A stretch of 64,000 bases of DNA. Source: Salipiger bermudensis. GTDB lineage: Bacteria > Pseudomonadota > Alphaproteobacteria > Rhodobacterales > Rhodobacteraceae. The stretch lies in NCBI RefSeq assembly GCF_019801965.1, contig NZ_JAHVIA010000009.1, positions 62,001-126,000 on the forward strand, read 5' to 3'. The first letter of the stretch is position 1. Each line of letters starts with the position of its first letter. Below are positions 49,753 through 58,963 of this stretch, piece after piece. The translations under genes were made by a program, and so were the position numbers. The notes beneath the pieces are model-generated. The model was given only the letters and a program-made list of their open reading frames with translations. It was not told where the DNA came from and ran no database searches.

Positions 49753-51352
49753 ACGCGACATCATCATCGGCATCGACGCCGGGACCTCGGTCATCAAGGC
49801 GGTGGCATTCACCCTGAGCGGGCGCCAGCTGGCGGCCTCGGCGGTGCCCAACCGCTATCTCGCGACGCCGGACGGCGCCGCGACGCAGGACATGGACCGC
49901 ACCTGGACCGAATGCGCCGAGGCGCTGCGCGGGCTTGGCGACAAGGTCGAGCAGCTCGCCGCGCGCACCGCGGCGCTGGCGGTGACGGGACAGGGCGACG
50001 GCACCTGGCTCGTTGGGGCCGAGGATCGCCCGGTGGGCGACGCCTGGCTCTGGCTCGACGCCCGCGCCGCCGCCACCACCCGCGCGCTGGCGGCGCAGCC
50101 CGGTGACGCGGCGCGCTTCCACGCCACCGGCACCGCGCTCAACACCTGCCAGCAGGGGGCGCAGATGGCGCATATGCAGCGCCATTGCCCGGAGCGGCTC
50201 GACCGCGCCGAGGTGGCGCTGCACTGCAAGGACTGGCTCTATCTCAACCTCACCGGGGTGCGGGCGACCGACCCGTCGGAGGCGAGCTTCACCTTCGGGG
50301 ATTTCCGCACCCGCGCCTATTCCGAGCTGGTGATCGAGGCGCTGGGGCTGAGCGCGCGCCGCCACCTGCTGCCTGAAATCGTCGACGGCAGCCAGACCAC
50401 CCATCCGCTGAGCGCGCGGGCCGCCGCCGCCACCGGGCTGGCCGAGGGCACGCCGGTGAGCCTTGGCTATGTCGACATGGTGATGACGGCGCTCGGGGCG
50501 GGCGTGCATACCGGAACGCCCGGGGCCGCCTGTTCGACCATCGGATCGACCGGCGTCCACATGCAGGCGATGCGCGACGACGCGGTGACGCTGAACGGCA
50601 CCTCCGGTTATGTCATCTGCCTGCCGGATGCGCGCATGGTCACGCAGGTGCAGACCAACATGGCCGCCACGCTCAACATCGACTGGGCGCTGCGCGTCGC
50701 CGCCGACCTGATGAGCGAGACCGGACATCCGCATGATTACGCCGACCTCGTGGCCCGGATCGACGGCTGGCTGGCGCGCTCGGAGCCGGGTCAGATCCTC
50801 TATCAACCCTATGTCTCCGAGGCCGGCGAGCGCGGCCCGATGGTCAATGCCAATGCCCGAGCGGGCCTCGTGGGACTCTCGGCGCATCACCGCTATCCCG
50901 ACATGATCCGCGCGGTCTGCGAGGGGCTGGGGATGGCGGCGCGCGATTGCTACGGCGCCATGGGCCAGCTGCCGCAGGAGCTGCGGCTCACCGGCGGGGC
51001 GGCGCGTTCGGCGGCGCTGCGCGGCATCCTTGCCGCCTCCGTCGGTGCGCCGGTGCGGGTCTCCTCCCGCGAGGAGGCCGGTGCTGCGGGCTGCGCGATG
51101 ATGGCCGCCGTGGCGATCGGTGCCTATCCCGACATGACGGCCTGCGTCGCCGAGTGGGTGACGCCGCTCCTTGGCGACGCCGAGGCGCCGGACCAGGCGC
51201 TCAGCGCCACCTATGCCTCGCTCTACCCGGTCTATGCCGGCGCGCGCGAGGCGCTCGAGCCGGTCTGGGACGGGCTGGCCGAGCACCGCGCGGCGCTGGC
51301 CGCCCCCACAGAGACCAAGGACGCGCCCAAGTCGGCGCAGGGAGGAGCGTGA
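49745..51352 (+). CDS. eryA: Erythritol kinase (FGGY family)
   Basis: A 535-residue FGGY carbohydrate kinase making erythritol-4-phosphate. It has the N-terminal IIIGIDAGTSVIKAVAFTLSG phosphate-binding loop, QDMDRTWTECAEAL, VTGQGDGTWLV and LWLDARAAATT in the first domain, and ELRLTGGAARSAALRGILA in the C-terminal ATP domain. It is the first gene of eryABC, with eryB 1 bp after it. Identity as EryA rather than another polyol kinase rests on the eryB, eryC and eryD neighbours. Confidence 0.9.
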   Translation: MAERDIIIGIDAGTSVIKAVAFTLSGRQLAASAVPNRYLATPDGAATQDMDRTWTECAEALRGLGDKVEQLAARTAALAVTGQGDGTWLVGAEDRPVGDAWLWLDARAAATTRALAAQPGDAARFHATGTALNTCQQGAQMAHMQRHCPERLDRAEVALHCKDWLYLNLTGVRATDPSEASFTFGDFRTRAYSELVIEALGLSARRHLLPEIVDGSQTTHPLSARAAAATGLAEGTPVSLGYVDMVMTALGAGVHTGTPGAACSTIGSTGVHMQAMRDDAVTLNGTSGYVICLPDARMVTQVQTNMAATLNIDWALRVAADLMSETGHPHDYADLVARIDGWLARSEPGQILYQPYVSEAGERGPMVNANARAGLVGLSAHHRYPDMIRAVCEGLGMAARDCYGAMGQLPQELRLTGGAARSAALRGILAASVGAPVRVSSREEAGAAGCAMMAAVAIGAYPDMTACVAEWVTPLLGDAEAPDQALSATYASLYPVYAGAREALEPVWDGLAEHRAALAAPTETKDAPKSAQGGA

Positions 51353-51353
51353 G

Positions 51354-52862
51354 ATGACCCCTGAAGAGCTGGACATGTTCGTCATCGGCGGCGGCATCAA
51401 CGGGGCGGGCTTTGCCCGAGACGCCGCCGGGCGCGGCCTTCGCGTGGCGCTGTGCGAGAAGGGCGATCTGGCCGAGGGCACCTCGTCGCGCTCGGGCAAG
51501 CTGGTGCATGGCGGGCTGCGCTACCTGGAATATTACGAGTTCCGGCTGGTGCGCGAGGCGCTGATCGAGCGCGAGGTGCTGATGAACGCCGCGCCGCACA
51601 TCATCTGGCCGCTGCGCTTCGTGCTGCCGCACTCGCCGCAGGACCGCCCGGCCTGGCTGGTGCGGCTGGGGCTGTTTCTCTACGACCACCTCGGCGGGCG
51701 GCGCAAGCTGCCGGGCACCCGGACGCTCGACCTGCGGCGCGATCCGGAAGGGGCGCCGCTGCTCGACCGCTACACCCGGGGCTTCGAATATTCCGACTGC
51801 TGGGTCGACGACGCGCGGCTGGTGGCGCTCAACGCGCTCGACGCCGCCGAGCGCGGCGCTCTGGTGCTGACCCGCTCGCCCGCCGTCTCGGCGCGGCGCG
51901 AGGACGGGCGCTGGCGCATCACCACGCAGAACAGCCTGACCGGCGAGACCCGCGAGTTCCTCGCCAAGTGCCTGGTCAACGCCGCCGGCCCCTGGGTGAC
52001 CGACGTTCTGACACGCGTGGCGGGCGCGAACTCGACGCGCAACGTGCGGCTGGTCAAGGGCAGCCACATCATCGTGCCGAAATTCTGGGAGGGGCCGCAC
52101 AGCTACCTCGTGCAGAACGACGACAAGCGGGTGATCTTCATCAACGCCTACGAGGGCGACAAGGCGCTGATCGGCACCACCGACATCGCCTACGAGGGCC
52201 GCGCCGAGGATGTCGCCATCGATGATGGCGAGATCGACTACCTGCTGGGCTGCGTGAACCGCTACTTCAAGGAGAAGCTGCGCCGCGAGGACATTCTCGA
52301 GACCTTCTCCGGGGTGCGGCCGCTCTTCGATGACGGACAGGGCAACCCCTCGGCGGTGACGCGGGATTACGTGTTCGATCTCGACGAGACCGGCGGTGCG
52401 CCGCTCCTGAACATCTTCGGCGGCAAGATCACCACTTTCCGCGAGCTCGCCGAGCGTGGCATGCACGAGATTGCCCATGTCTTCCCGACGATGGGCGGCG
52501 ACTGGACAGAGGGCGCGACGCTGCCGGGCGGCGACATGCCCGGCGCCGATTACGATGCCTTCCGCGAGACTCTGAAGGCAGACTTTCCGTGGATGCCGCG
52601 CGACCTGCGCGAGTATTACGGCCGCCGCTACGGCACCCTGACCCGGCGCATCGCCGGCGGGGCGGAGGGGCTCGAGGGGCTGGGCCGGCATTTCGGCGCG
52701 CATCTCTACGAGGCCGAGGTCAGCTGGCTGGTGCAGAACGAATGGGCGATCACCGCCGAAGACATCCTCTGGCGCCGCACCAAGCACCGGCTTGATCTGA
52801 CCGAAGCGGAGATCGCCGCCTTCACCGAGTGGTTCGACCGTGCCCACGCGGAGGCCGCGTGA
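51354..52862 (+). CDS. eryB: Erythritol-4-phosphate dehydrogenase (GlpD-like flavoprotein)
   Basis: A 502-residue FAD enzyme of the glycerol-3-phosphate dehydrogenase family. The dinucleotide motif DMFVIGGGINGAGFARDAAGRG is at residues about 8-30, followed by EGTSSRSGKLVHGGLRYLEYYEF and INAYEGDKALIGTTDIAYEG. It oxidises erythritol-4-phosphate to a tetrulose phosphate and probably feeds electrons to quinones. GGAGGAG lies before ATG 51354. The stop overlaps the eryC start by 1 bp (TGATG). Confidence 0.9.
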   Translation: MTPEELDMFVIGGGINGAGFARDAAGRGLRVALCEKGDLAEGTSSRSGKLVHGGLRYLEYYEFRLVREALIEREVLMNAAPHIIWPLRFVLPHSPQDRPAWLVRLGLFLYDHLGGRRKLPGTRTLDLRRDPEGAPLLDRYTRGFEYSDCWVDDARLVALNALDAAERGALVLTRSPAVSARREDGRWRITTQNSLTGETREFLAKCLVNAAGPWVTDVLTRVAGANSTRNVRLVKGSHIIVPKFWEGPHSYLVQNDDKRVIFINAYEGDKALIGTTDIAYEGRAEDVAIDDGEIDYLLGCVNRYFKEKLRREDILETFSGVRPLFDDGQGNPSAVTRDYVFDLDETGGAPLLNIFGGKITTFRELAERGMHEIAHVFPTMGGDWTEGATLPGGDMPGADYDAFRETLKADFPWMPRDLREYYGRRYGTLTRRIAGGAEGLEGLGRHFGAHLYEAEVSWLVQNEWAITAEDILWRRTKHRLDLTEAEIAAFTEWFDRAHAEAA

Positions 52863-53794
52863 TGGCGCTGCGGCTTTCGCTGAATACCAACCCGCTGGTG
52901 AACCGCTTCGCCGAGCCGGCCGACCTGATCGATTGCGTGGCGCGCGATCTCAGGGTCCGCGACCTACAGTTGACGCATGAGTTCATCAACCCGTCCTGGC
53001 CGGCACCGGTGATCCGGCGTCTGACCCGCGAGATGGGCGCGGCGCTTGACCGCACCGGCGTGCGGGTGACCTCGGGAATGACCGGGCCCTACGGGCGTCT
53101 CAACCATTTCGGCCATCCGGACCGCGACGTGCGGCGCTATTATGTCGACTGGTTCAAGAGCTTCGCCGACATCATCGCCGATCTCGGCGGCAGCTCGGTC
53201 GGCACCCAGTTTGCCATCCTCACCTATCGCGAGCAGGACGATGCGGCGCGGCGCGAGGAGATGATCGACATCGCCATCGAGTGCTGGGCCGAGGTGGCTG
53301 AGCACGGCAAGGCGGCGGGGCTGGACTACGTGTTCTGGGAGCCGATGAGCATCGCGCGCGAGTTCGGCGAGACGATCCCCGAATGCCTTGCGTTGCAGCG
53401 GCGCCTGAGCGCGGCGGGGCTCGCGATCCCGATGTGGATGATGGCCGATATCGACCATGGCGATGTCACCTCCGACGATCCTGCGGATTATGATCCCTAT
53501 GCCTGGGCCCGTGCGGTGCCGAAGGTGTCGCCGATCATCCACATCAAGCAGAGCCTGATGGACAAGGGCGGCCACCGCCCCTTCACCGCCGAGTTCAACG
53601 CCAAGGGCAAGATCCAGCCCGAACCGCTGCTGAGGGCCTTTGCCGAGGGCGGGGCCGAGGACAACGAGATTTGCCTCGAGCTGTCATTCAAGGAGCGCGA
53701 GCCCAACGACCGCGAGGTGATCCCGCAGATCGCCGAGAGCGTTGCGTTCTGGGCGCCACATATCGACACCGGCGCGGCGGAGCTGAAACTCTGA
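52862..53794 (+). CDS. eryC: Tetrulose-4-phosphate racemase EryC
   Basis: A 310-residue xylose-isomerase-like TIM barrel: LSLNTNPLVNRFAEPADLIDCVARDL, VTSGMTGPYGRLNHFGHPDRDVRRYYVDWFKSFADI, YVFWEPMSIAREFGET and MWMMADIDHGDVTS with metal-binding acidic residues. In Brucella EryC is one of the three isomerases that turn the EryB product into D-erythrose-4-phosphate; an older annotation as a dehydrogenase is wrong. It ends the eryABC unit. Confidence 0.9.
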   Translation: MALRLSLNTNPLVNRFAEPADLIDCVARDLRVRDLQLTHEFINPSWPAPVIRRLTREMGAALDRTGVRVTSGMTGPYGRLNHFGHPDRDVRRYYVDWFKSFADIIADLGGSSVGTQFAILTYREQDDAARREEMIDIAIECWAEVAEHGKAAGLDYVFWEPMSIAREFGETIPECLALQRRLSAAGLAIPMWMMADIDHGDVTSDDPADYDPYAWARAVPKVSPIIHIKQSLMDKGGHRPFTAEFNAKGKIQPEPLLRAFAEGGAEDNEICLELSFKEREPNDREVIPQIAESVAFWAPHIDTGAAELKL

Positions 53795-53890
53795 CAGGGT
53801 AGCGCAACCGGGGCTTTTCCCGGACGCGCCCCAGCCGTATCAAGACCGAACCACGCCGTCGGCCCGCGCCGACCCCGACCGAAGGGCGCC

Positions 53891-54826
53891 ATGAACGACA
53901 CCGACGAAACCCTCGCGATCCGCGCCGCCTGGATGCACTACGTGGGCGGGCTCACGCAGGCCAAGGTCGCCAAGCGGCTCGGGCTGCCCTCGGTCAAGGC
54001 GCATCGGCTGATCGCCAAGGCGGTCGCAGAGGGACGGGTGAAGGTCTCGATCGAGGGCGATATCGTCGAATGCGTCGAGCTCGAGGCGCAGCTCTTCGAG
54101 GCCTACGGCCTCAAGCTCTGCGAGGTGGCTCCCGATATCGGCGAGGAAGGCCTGCCGCTCAGGGCGCTGGCGCTGGCGGGCGCCGCTTATCTCAAGCGCC
54201 AGTTCGAGGCCGGCGAGCATTCGGTGATCGGGCTCGGCCACGGCCGTACCCTGGCCGAGATCACGCGGCAATTGCCGCGCATCGATGCCAGCGGGCTGAA
54301 CTTCGTGTCGCTGCTCGGCGGGCTGACGCGGAATTTCTCGGCCAACCCGCATGACGTCATGCACCGTTTGGCGGAAAAGACCGGCGCGCGGGCCTATGTG
54401 ATGCCGGTGCCGTTCTTCGCCAACACCGTCGAGGATCGCGAGGTGCTGCTGTCGCAGCGCGGCGTCGACGAGGTGTTCCGCATGGCGCAGGCGGCGACGC
54501 TGAAGGTGGTCGGCATCGGCACCGCGACGGCGGATGCGCAGCTTGTCTCCTCGGGGATGATCGAGCCGGCGGAGATCGACGCCATCGCGGCGGCCGGCGC
54601 GCAGGGCGAGATGCTGGGAGATTTCTTCGACGCCGGGGGCAATGTGGTGGAAACCACGCTGTCGGCGAGAACCTTGGCGGTGGGCTACGATCCCGAGCGC
54701 GAAGAGGATATCGTTGCGGTCGCGGGCGGGCCGGACAAGGTCGAGGCGATCCGGGCGGTGTTGCGGTCGGGCCGCGTCACCGGGCTGATCACCGACGAGC
54801 GGACGGCGCGCGCGCTTCTGGACTGA
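53891..54826 (+). CDS. eryD: SorC/DeoR-type regulator EryD
   Basis: A 311-residue regulator with an N-terminal HTH (AAWMHYVGGLTQAKVAKRLGLPSVKAHRLIAKAVAEGRVKV) and a C-terminal sugar-binding domain of the SorC family (IGLGHGRTLAEITRQLPR, LLGGLTRNF, VVGIGTATADAQ). In Brucella EryD represses the ery operon and is released by erythritol or an intermediate. It follows eryC by 96 bp in the same direction. Confidence 0.9.
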   Translation: MNDTDETLAIRAAWMHYVGGLTQAKVAKRLGLPSVKAHRLIAKAVAEGRVKVSIEGDIVECVELEAQLFEAYGLKLCEVAPDIGEEGLPLRALALAGAAYLKRQFEAGEHSVIGLGHGRTLAEITRQLPRIDASGLNFVSLLGGLTRNFSANPHDVMHRLAEKTGARAYVMPVPFFANTVEDREVLLSQRGVDEVFRMAQAATLKVVGIGTATADAQLVSSGMIEPAEIDAIAAAGAQGEMLGDFFDAGGNVVETTLSARTLAVGYDPEREEDIVAVAGGPDKVEAIRAVLRSGRVTGLITDERTARALLD

Positions 54827-54870
54827 CGCGATCCACGCGTCGCGACGCATGGACCGAGGGACCGCCGCGC

Positions 54871-55635
54871 ATGAAACGGGACGACCGCAGGCAGCAGATT
54901 CTGGATGCGCTGGTGCGCAACGGGGCGGTGCAGCTCGACGAGCTGGCCGAGCAGTTCGCCGTGTCGAAGATGACCATCCACCGCGATCTCGACGATCTCG
55001 AGGGCGAGGGGCTGCTGCGCAAGATCCGCGGCGGCGCCACCATCGAGCCGGGCTCGCAGTTCGAGAGCGATTTCCGCTTCCGCCACCTGCAGGGGCAGGA
55101 GCTCAAGAGCCGGATGGCGCGCGCCGCGCTGGAGCGGGTCGAGCCGGGGATGACGGTGATGATCAATGACGGCTCCACCGCCACGGTGCTGGGCGAGATG
55201 CTGATCGAGAAGCGGCCGCTGACGGTAATCACCAACAACGACGCGGTGATGGCGGCGCTGAAGGGCGAGGCCGGGATGACGGTTATTGCGCTCGGCGGGC
55301 GCTATTCACCGAAATACAACGCCTGGGTCGGCCGGGTGACCGAGCGCGCGCTGTCGGAGCTGCGCGCCGACCTCGCCTTCATCTCGACCCCGGCGGCGGA
55401 TGGCGCGCGGGTCTATCACATGGATGACGACATCACCCGGGTGAAGCGCGGCATGATGGATGCGGCGGCGCAATCGGTGCTGCTGATCAACCACCTGCGC
55501 TTCGGCCAGACCGCGCTGCACGTTCTGGCCGATGTCTCGGAGTTTGCCGCCGTGGTCACCGACGCGGCGCCCGCCGAGACTACGTGCGAGCAGATCGCAT
55601 CGGCGGGTGCGGCGCTGCTCGTCGCCGATGCCTGA
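54871..55635 (+). CDS. DeoR-family regulator (EryR-like)
   Basis: A 254-residue DeoR repressor: RRQQILDALVRNGAVQLDELAEQFAVSKMTIHRDLDDLEGEGLLRKIRGGAT is the classic HTH and linker, and the phosphosugar-sensing domain follows with MINDGSTATVLGEML and TVITNNDAVMAAL. A second regulator next to eryD is also known in rhizobial erythritol loci. It lies 44 bp after eryD and may control the eryH-eryI branch. Confidence 0.85.
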   Translation: MKRDDRRQQILDALVRNGAVQLDELAEQFAVSKMTIHRDLDDLEGEGLLRKIRGGATIEPGSQFESDFRFRHLQGQELKSRMARAALERVEPGMTVMINDGSTATVLGEMLIEKRPLTVITNNDAVMAALKGEAGMTVIALGGRYSPKYNAWVGRVTERALSELRADLAFISTPAADGARVYHMDDDITRVKRGMMDAAAQSVLLINHLRFGQTALHVLADVSEFAAVVTDAAPAETTCEQIASAGAALLVADA

Positions 55636-55749
55636 CGCGGGGGTGCAGGCGGCGATGCGGGTTTCGGGATCATCGGCGCCTGGCACGAGGACCGGAGCGG
55701 GCGGCGGGCTCCGGGCGATCACGCTGACAGGGCTGCGGGAGGCGGACGG

Positions 55750-56640
55750 ATGACGGATGACACGGGCGGCATGGCGCAGGACTGCAGCTGGGAGCTGGAC
55801 GGGCTGCGCTATGCGGGGCTGGCCTGGGGCCCGGAGGACGGTACGCCGGTGTTGGCGCTGCACGGCTGGATGGACCATGCTGACAGCTTCCGGGCGCTTG
55901 CGCCGCGCCTCGACGGCTGCCGGGTGGTGGCGCTTGATCTGAGCGGGCAGGGGCTGAGCGCCCATCGCGCCCCGCACGCGACCTACAACATCTGGGATGA
56001 CCTGCCGCAAATCGCCGAGCTGCTCGACCGGCTCGGCTGGCAGGATTGCGTGCTGCTCGGCCACTCGCGCGGCGCCAATATCTCGGCGCTCTTCGCCGCC
56101 GCCCAGCCCGCCCGGGTGCGGGCGCTGGTGGCGCTCGATTCGCTGGTGCCGGAGCCCGATCCAGACGAGACCATCGTCACGACGCTGCAGGCCTTCATCG
56201 AGCAGACCCGCAAGCAGAAGGCGCGGCCGCCGCGGCTCTTCGCCTCGTCGGAGGAGTATGTCGCACGGCGGGCGGCGCAGGGCAATTCCCGCGCCACCTC
56301 CGAGGCGTTGGCAGGCCGGGCGCTCGAGCCGCATCCGGAGGGCGTGCGGATGCGCGGCGACGCGCGGCTCTTCGCGCGGTCGGCGGTGAAGCTGAAGCTG
56401 GCGGACGTGGAGGAGGTGCTGCGCGCGCTCCGCTGCCCGGTGCTGAACGTCTGGGCGGATGACGGCATCAAGGGCAGGCGCCCGATGGTGGCAGAGCTGG
56501 CGCGGCGGGCCGGGGCGCTGGTGGCGCAATACGAGGCGGCCGAGGTCGCCGGCGATCACCATGCCCATCTCGACCCGGCGGCGGCGCAGGCGATCGCCGA
56601 GGCGATGCTGGCGTTTCTCGACCGCCACGGCTGCCGCTGA
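55750..56640 (+). CDS. Alpha/beta hydrolase
   Basis: A 296-residue cytosolic hydrolase of the MEST/Serhl-like group. Visible motifs are LALHGWMDHADSF (oxyanion), the nucleophile Ser in LGHSRGAN, an acid in VWADDG and the His in AGDHHAHL. Substrate unknown. It starts 114 bp after the DeoR gene in the same direction, so cotranscription is possible but a role in polyol use is not indicated. Confidence 0.85.
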   Translation: MTDDTGGMAQDCSWELDGLRYAGLAWGPEDGTPVLALHGWMDHADSFRALAPRLDGCRVVALDLSGQGLSAHRAPHATYNIWDDLPQIAELLDRLGWQDCVLLGHSRGANISALFAAAQPARVRALVALDSLVPEPDPDETIVTTLQAFIEQTRKQKARPPRLFASSEEYVARRAAQGNSRATSEALAGRALEPHPEGVRMRGDARLFARSAVKLKLADVEEVLRALRCPVLNVWADDGIKGRRPMVAELARRAGALVAQYEAAEVAGDHHAHLDPAAAQAIAEAMLAFLDRHGCR

Positions 56641-56718
56641 GACACGCGGGCCGCGCGCGCCGATCCGGGCGACCGAACCGATCCGCGCGCGCAAGCCGCC
56701 GCCGGCGGCGGTGCCCGA

Positions 56719-57684
56719 TCACACCAGCCCGGCGAGCCAGAGGTAGAGCGGCAGGCCGATGGTGACGTTGAACGGGAAGGTCACGCCGAGCGACAGGGTG
56801 AGGTAGATCCCGGCCTCGGCCTGCGGCAACGCGATCTTCATTGCCGCCGGCACCGCGATGTAGGAGGCCGAGGCGGCCAGCACCATCAGCAGGAAGAGGC
56901 TGCCGGTCTGCAGGCCGATCGCCGCTCCGAGCCCGAGCGCCAGCACCGCGCCGATGACCGGCATGAGCAGGCCGAAGCCGAACAGGCCGGGGCTCAGCAG
57001 GTGTCGGTTGCGCAGCAGGCTGCGCCCGGCCGAGAGCCCCATGTCGAGCAGGAACAGGCACAGAATGCCGGTGAAGGGCGTGACCACGAAGGGGGCGATC
57101 ATCTCCATGCCCTTGTCCTGGGTCAGGGCGCCGATCACGAAGGCGCCGGCCAGCAGCACGATGGAACCGTTGGCGAAGAGTTCGCGCATCGGCACGCTGC
57201 CGGTCGCGCCCTCGCGCCCGAAGCGATGCGCGATCCACAGCGCCGAGAGGATCGCCGGGACCTCCATCGCGGCGGCCACCGCGACCATGTAGCCGTCGGC
57301 GCCGATGCCGCTGAGCTCGAGCAGGCTGGAGGCGGCAACGAAGGTCACGATCGAGATCGAGCCGTAATGCCCCGCGACGGCGGCGGCGTTGAGCGGGTTG
57401 AGCCGGGTCATGGCGCGCAGCAGCCCGTAGGCGAGGAAGGGGATCAGGAAAGACAGCACCAGCCCGGCGCCAAGCGCGGCGAAGACCTCGGCGTCGAGCC
57501 CGTTATCGGCCAGGCTGTGGCCGCCCTTGAAGCCGATGGCGAGCAACAGGTAGAGCGACATGAATTTCGCCGCTCCCTCGGGGATCGACAGGTCGCTGCG
57601 CAGCACCGCTGCCAGCAGGCCGAGGACAAAGAACAGTATGGTGGGCACCATGAGGTTGCCCACCAGGCTATCGAACATCTGCAT
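56719..57684 (-). CDS. SbtA-like sodium-dependent bicarbonate permease
   Basis: A 321-residue membrane protein with about ten helices in two inverted halves, matching the SbtA/DUF897 family: SLYLLLAIGFKGGHSLA, AVAGHYGSISIVTFVAAS, FLLDMGLSAGRSL and ASASYIAVPAAMKIALPQAEAGIYLTLSLGVTFPFNVTIG. SbtA imports bicarbonate with sodium in cyanobacteria; the role in a heterotroph may be to supply carboxylases. ATG 57684 with GGAG is preferred to an ATG at 57735 that has no ribosome binding site. It is divergent from a LysR gene. Confidence 0.85.
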   Translation of the reverse strand: MQMFDSLVGNLMVPTILFFVLGLLAAVLRSDLSIPEGAAKFMSLYLLLAIGFKGGHSLADNGLDAEVFAALGAGLVLSFLIPFLAYGLLRAMTRLNPLNAAAVAGHYGSISIVTFVAASSLLELSGIGADGYMVAVAAAMEVPAILSALWIAHRFGREGATGSVPMRELFANGSIVLLAGAFVIGALTQDKGMEMIAPFVVTPFTGILCLFLLDMGLSAGRSLLRNRHLLSPGLFGFGLLMPVIGAVLALGLGAAIGLQTGSLFLLMVLAASASYIAVPAAMKIALPQAEAGIYLTLSLGVTFPFNVTIGLPLYLWLAGLV

Positions 57685-57781
57685 GATTGAGGTCTCCGCA
57701 ACAGGTTTTGCGCCTGTTGCCCGGAAATCAGCCATAGCTTAAATACAAATGATATGATCTTTGCATAGCCTGAGGATATGC
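57685..57781. promoter_or_regulatory. Shared promoter of the SbtA-like and LysR genes
   Basis: The 97-bp gap has an AT-rich core (TTAAATACAAATGATATGATC) fitting overlapping promoters and a LysR-type site. Confidence 0.4.
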
Positions 57782-58693
57782 ATGCGCCCGACCCTGCGGC
57801 AGATGGAATATATCGTCACGGTCCACGAGCTTGGCAGCTTCAGCCTCGCGGCGGAGACGCTCAACGTCAGCCAACCGAGCCTGTCGAACCAGGTGGCCGG
57901 GGTCGAGGCCGAGCTTGGCGTGCGGCTGTTCGAGCGCGGCCGGACCGGGGCGCAGACCACGGCGCGCGGGCTGGAATTCGTCACCCGGGCGCGGCGCATC
58001 CTGTCGGAGGTCGCGGCCCTGCGCGCGACGATGCTGTCGGACCTGCCCTTCGGCGGGCGGCTGAGGCTCGGCGCCTTGCCCTCGATCGGGCCCTACCTGC
58101 TGCCGCAGGCGATGAAGGCGCTGCATGCGGCGCAGCCCGAGCTGCGCGTCATCGTGCGCGAGGAAAACACCCTGAACCTTGACGAGGGCCTGCGCAACGG
58201 GCGCTTCGACGCCATCATCTCGACCCCGGAAGACCACCCCAACAGCTTCCAGCACCGGCTTTTCGTCGAGCCGCTCTGGGTGGCGGTGGCGCGGGATCAT
58301 CCGCTGGCGGAACGCGACGCGCTGTCGGCGGCGGATCTCGCCGGGCAGCGGCTCCTGACCCTCGACACCGGGCACCGGCTGGCGCGCATCGTCTACGGCA
58401 TCGCCGGGGCGAGCGGGGCGCTGGTCTCGGATGATTACGAAGGCACAAGCCTCGATTCCATCGTCTTGATGGCGGCGACCGGCGCCGGCATCGGCATCCT
58501 GCCCGACCTCTTCGCGCGCCGTCAGGGTGTCCACCGTAGCGAGGTGCGGGTGATGCCGCTGGCGATGCCAGATGCCGACCGGACCATCAGCCTGCTGGTG
58601 CCCGCGGACCGCTCCGACCGGCTCGCCGGAGAGCTCGCGGCGATCCTGCGCGGGGCGGCGCAGGGGCTCGAGCTCGACGTGCGCGAGGGGTGA
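57782..58693 (+). CDS. LysR-family regulator of the SbtA-like permease
   Basis: A 303-residue LysR regulator resembling the OxyR/CynR branch: PTLRQMEYIVTVHELGSFSLAAETLNVSQPSLSNQVAGVEAELGVRLFERGR is the DNA-binding part, followed by a two-lobed effector domain. The peroxide-sensing cysteines of OxyR are absent, so it is not OxyR itself. GAGG precedes ATG 57782. It is divergent from the bicarbonate permease and presumably controls it. The 270 bp after it (58694-58963) hold no gene. Confidence 0.88.
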   Translation: MRPTLRQMEYIVTVHELGSFSLAAETLNVSQPSLSNQVAGVEAELGVRLFERGRTGAQTTARGLEFVTRARRILSEVAALRATMLSDLPFGGRLRLGALPSIGPYLLPQAMKALHAAQPELRVIVREENTLNLDEGLRNGRFDAIISTPEDHPNSFQHRLFVEPLWVAVARDHPLAERDALSAADLAGQRLLTLDTGHRLARIVYGIAGASGALVSDDYEGTSLDSIVLMAATGAGIGILPDLFARRQGVHRSEVRVMPLAMPDADRTISLLVPADRSDRLAGELAAILRGAAQGLELDVREG

Positions 58694-58963
58694 GGGCGGA
58701 CCGGTCTCTCGTCTCGCTGTGGTGCTGCTCCGAGTGAGCGACGGTGGGGCAGGGCCTGCGCTGCGAGACGGCGCTTTGCCGCGTCTGGTCGCAGGGGCGG
58801 GCGACGGCAGGTGCCGTGCGCGGGGGCTCTCGTTACGTAACCCGACGCGGGGCGCGATGAGCCTTGCCCACAACTCTGGATTGGATCAGGTTACCCGCCG
58901 AGCGAAGGCCAATTCGCCAAGGCTTGGTCCGCGCATTCTGAGACGGCTTCAGAGGATGATCGC

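Noticed and set aside
57782-58693. OxyR
   Set aside because: The N-terminus resembles OxyR, but the redox-active cysteine pair is missing and the neighbour is a bicarbonate permease.
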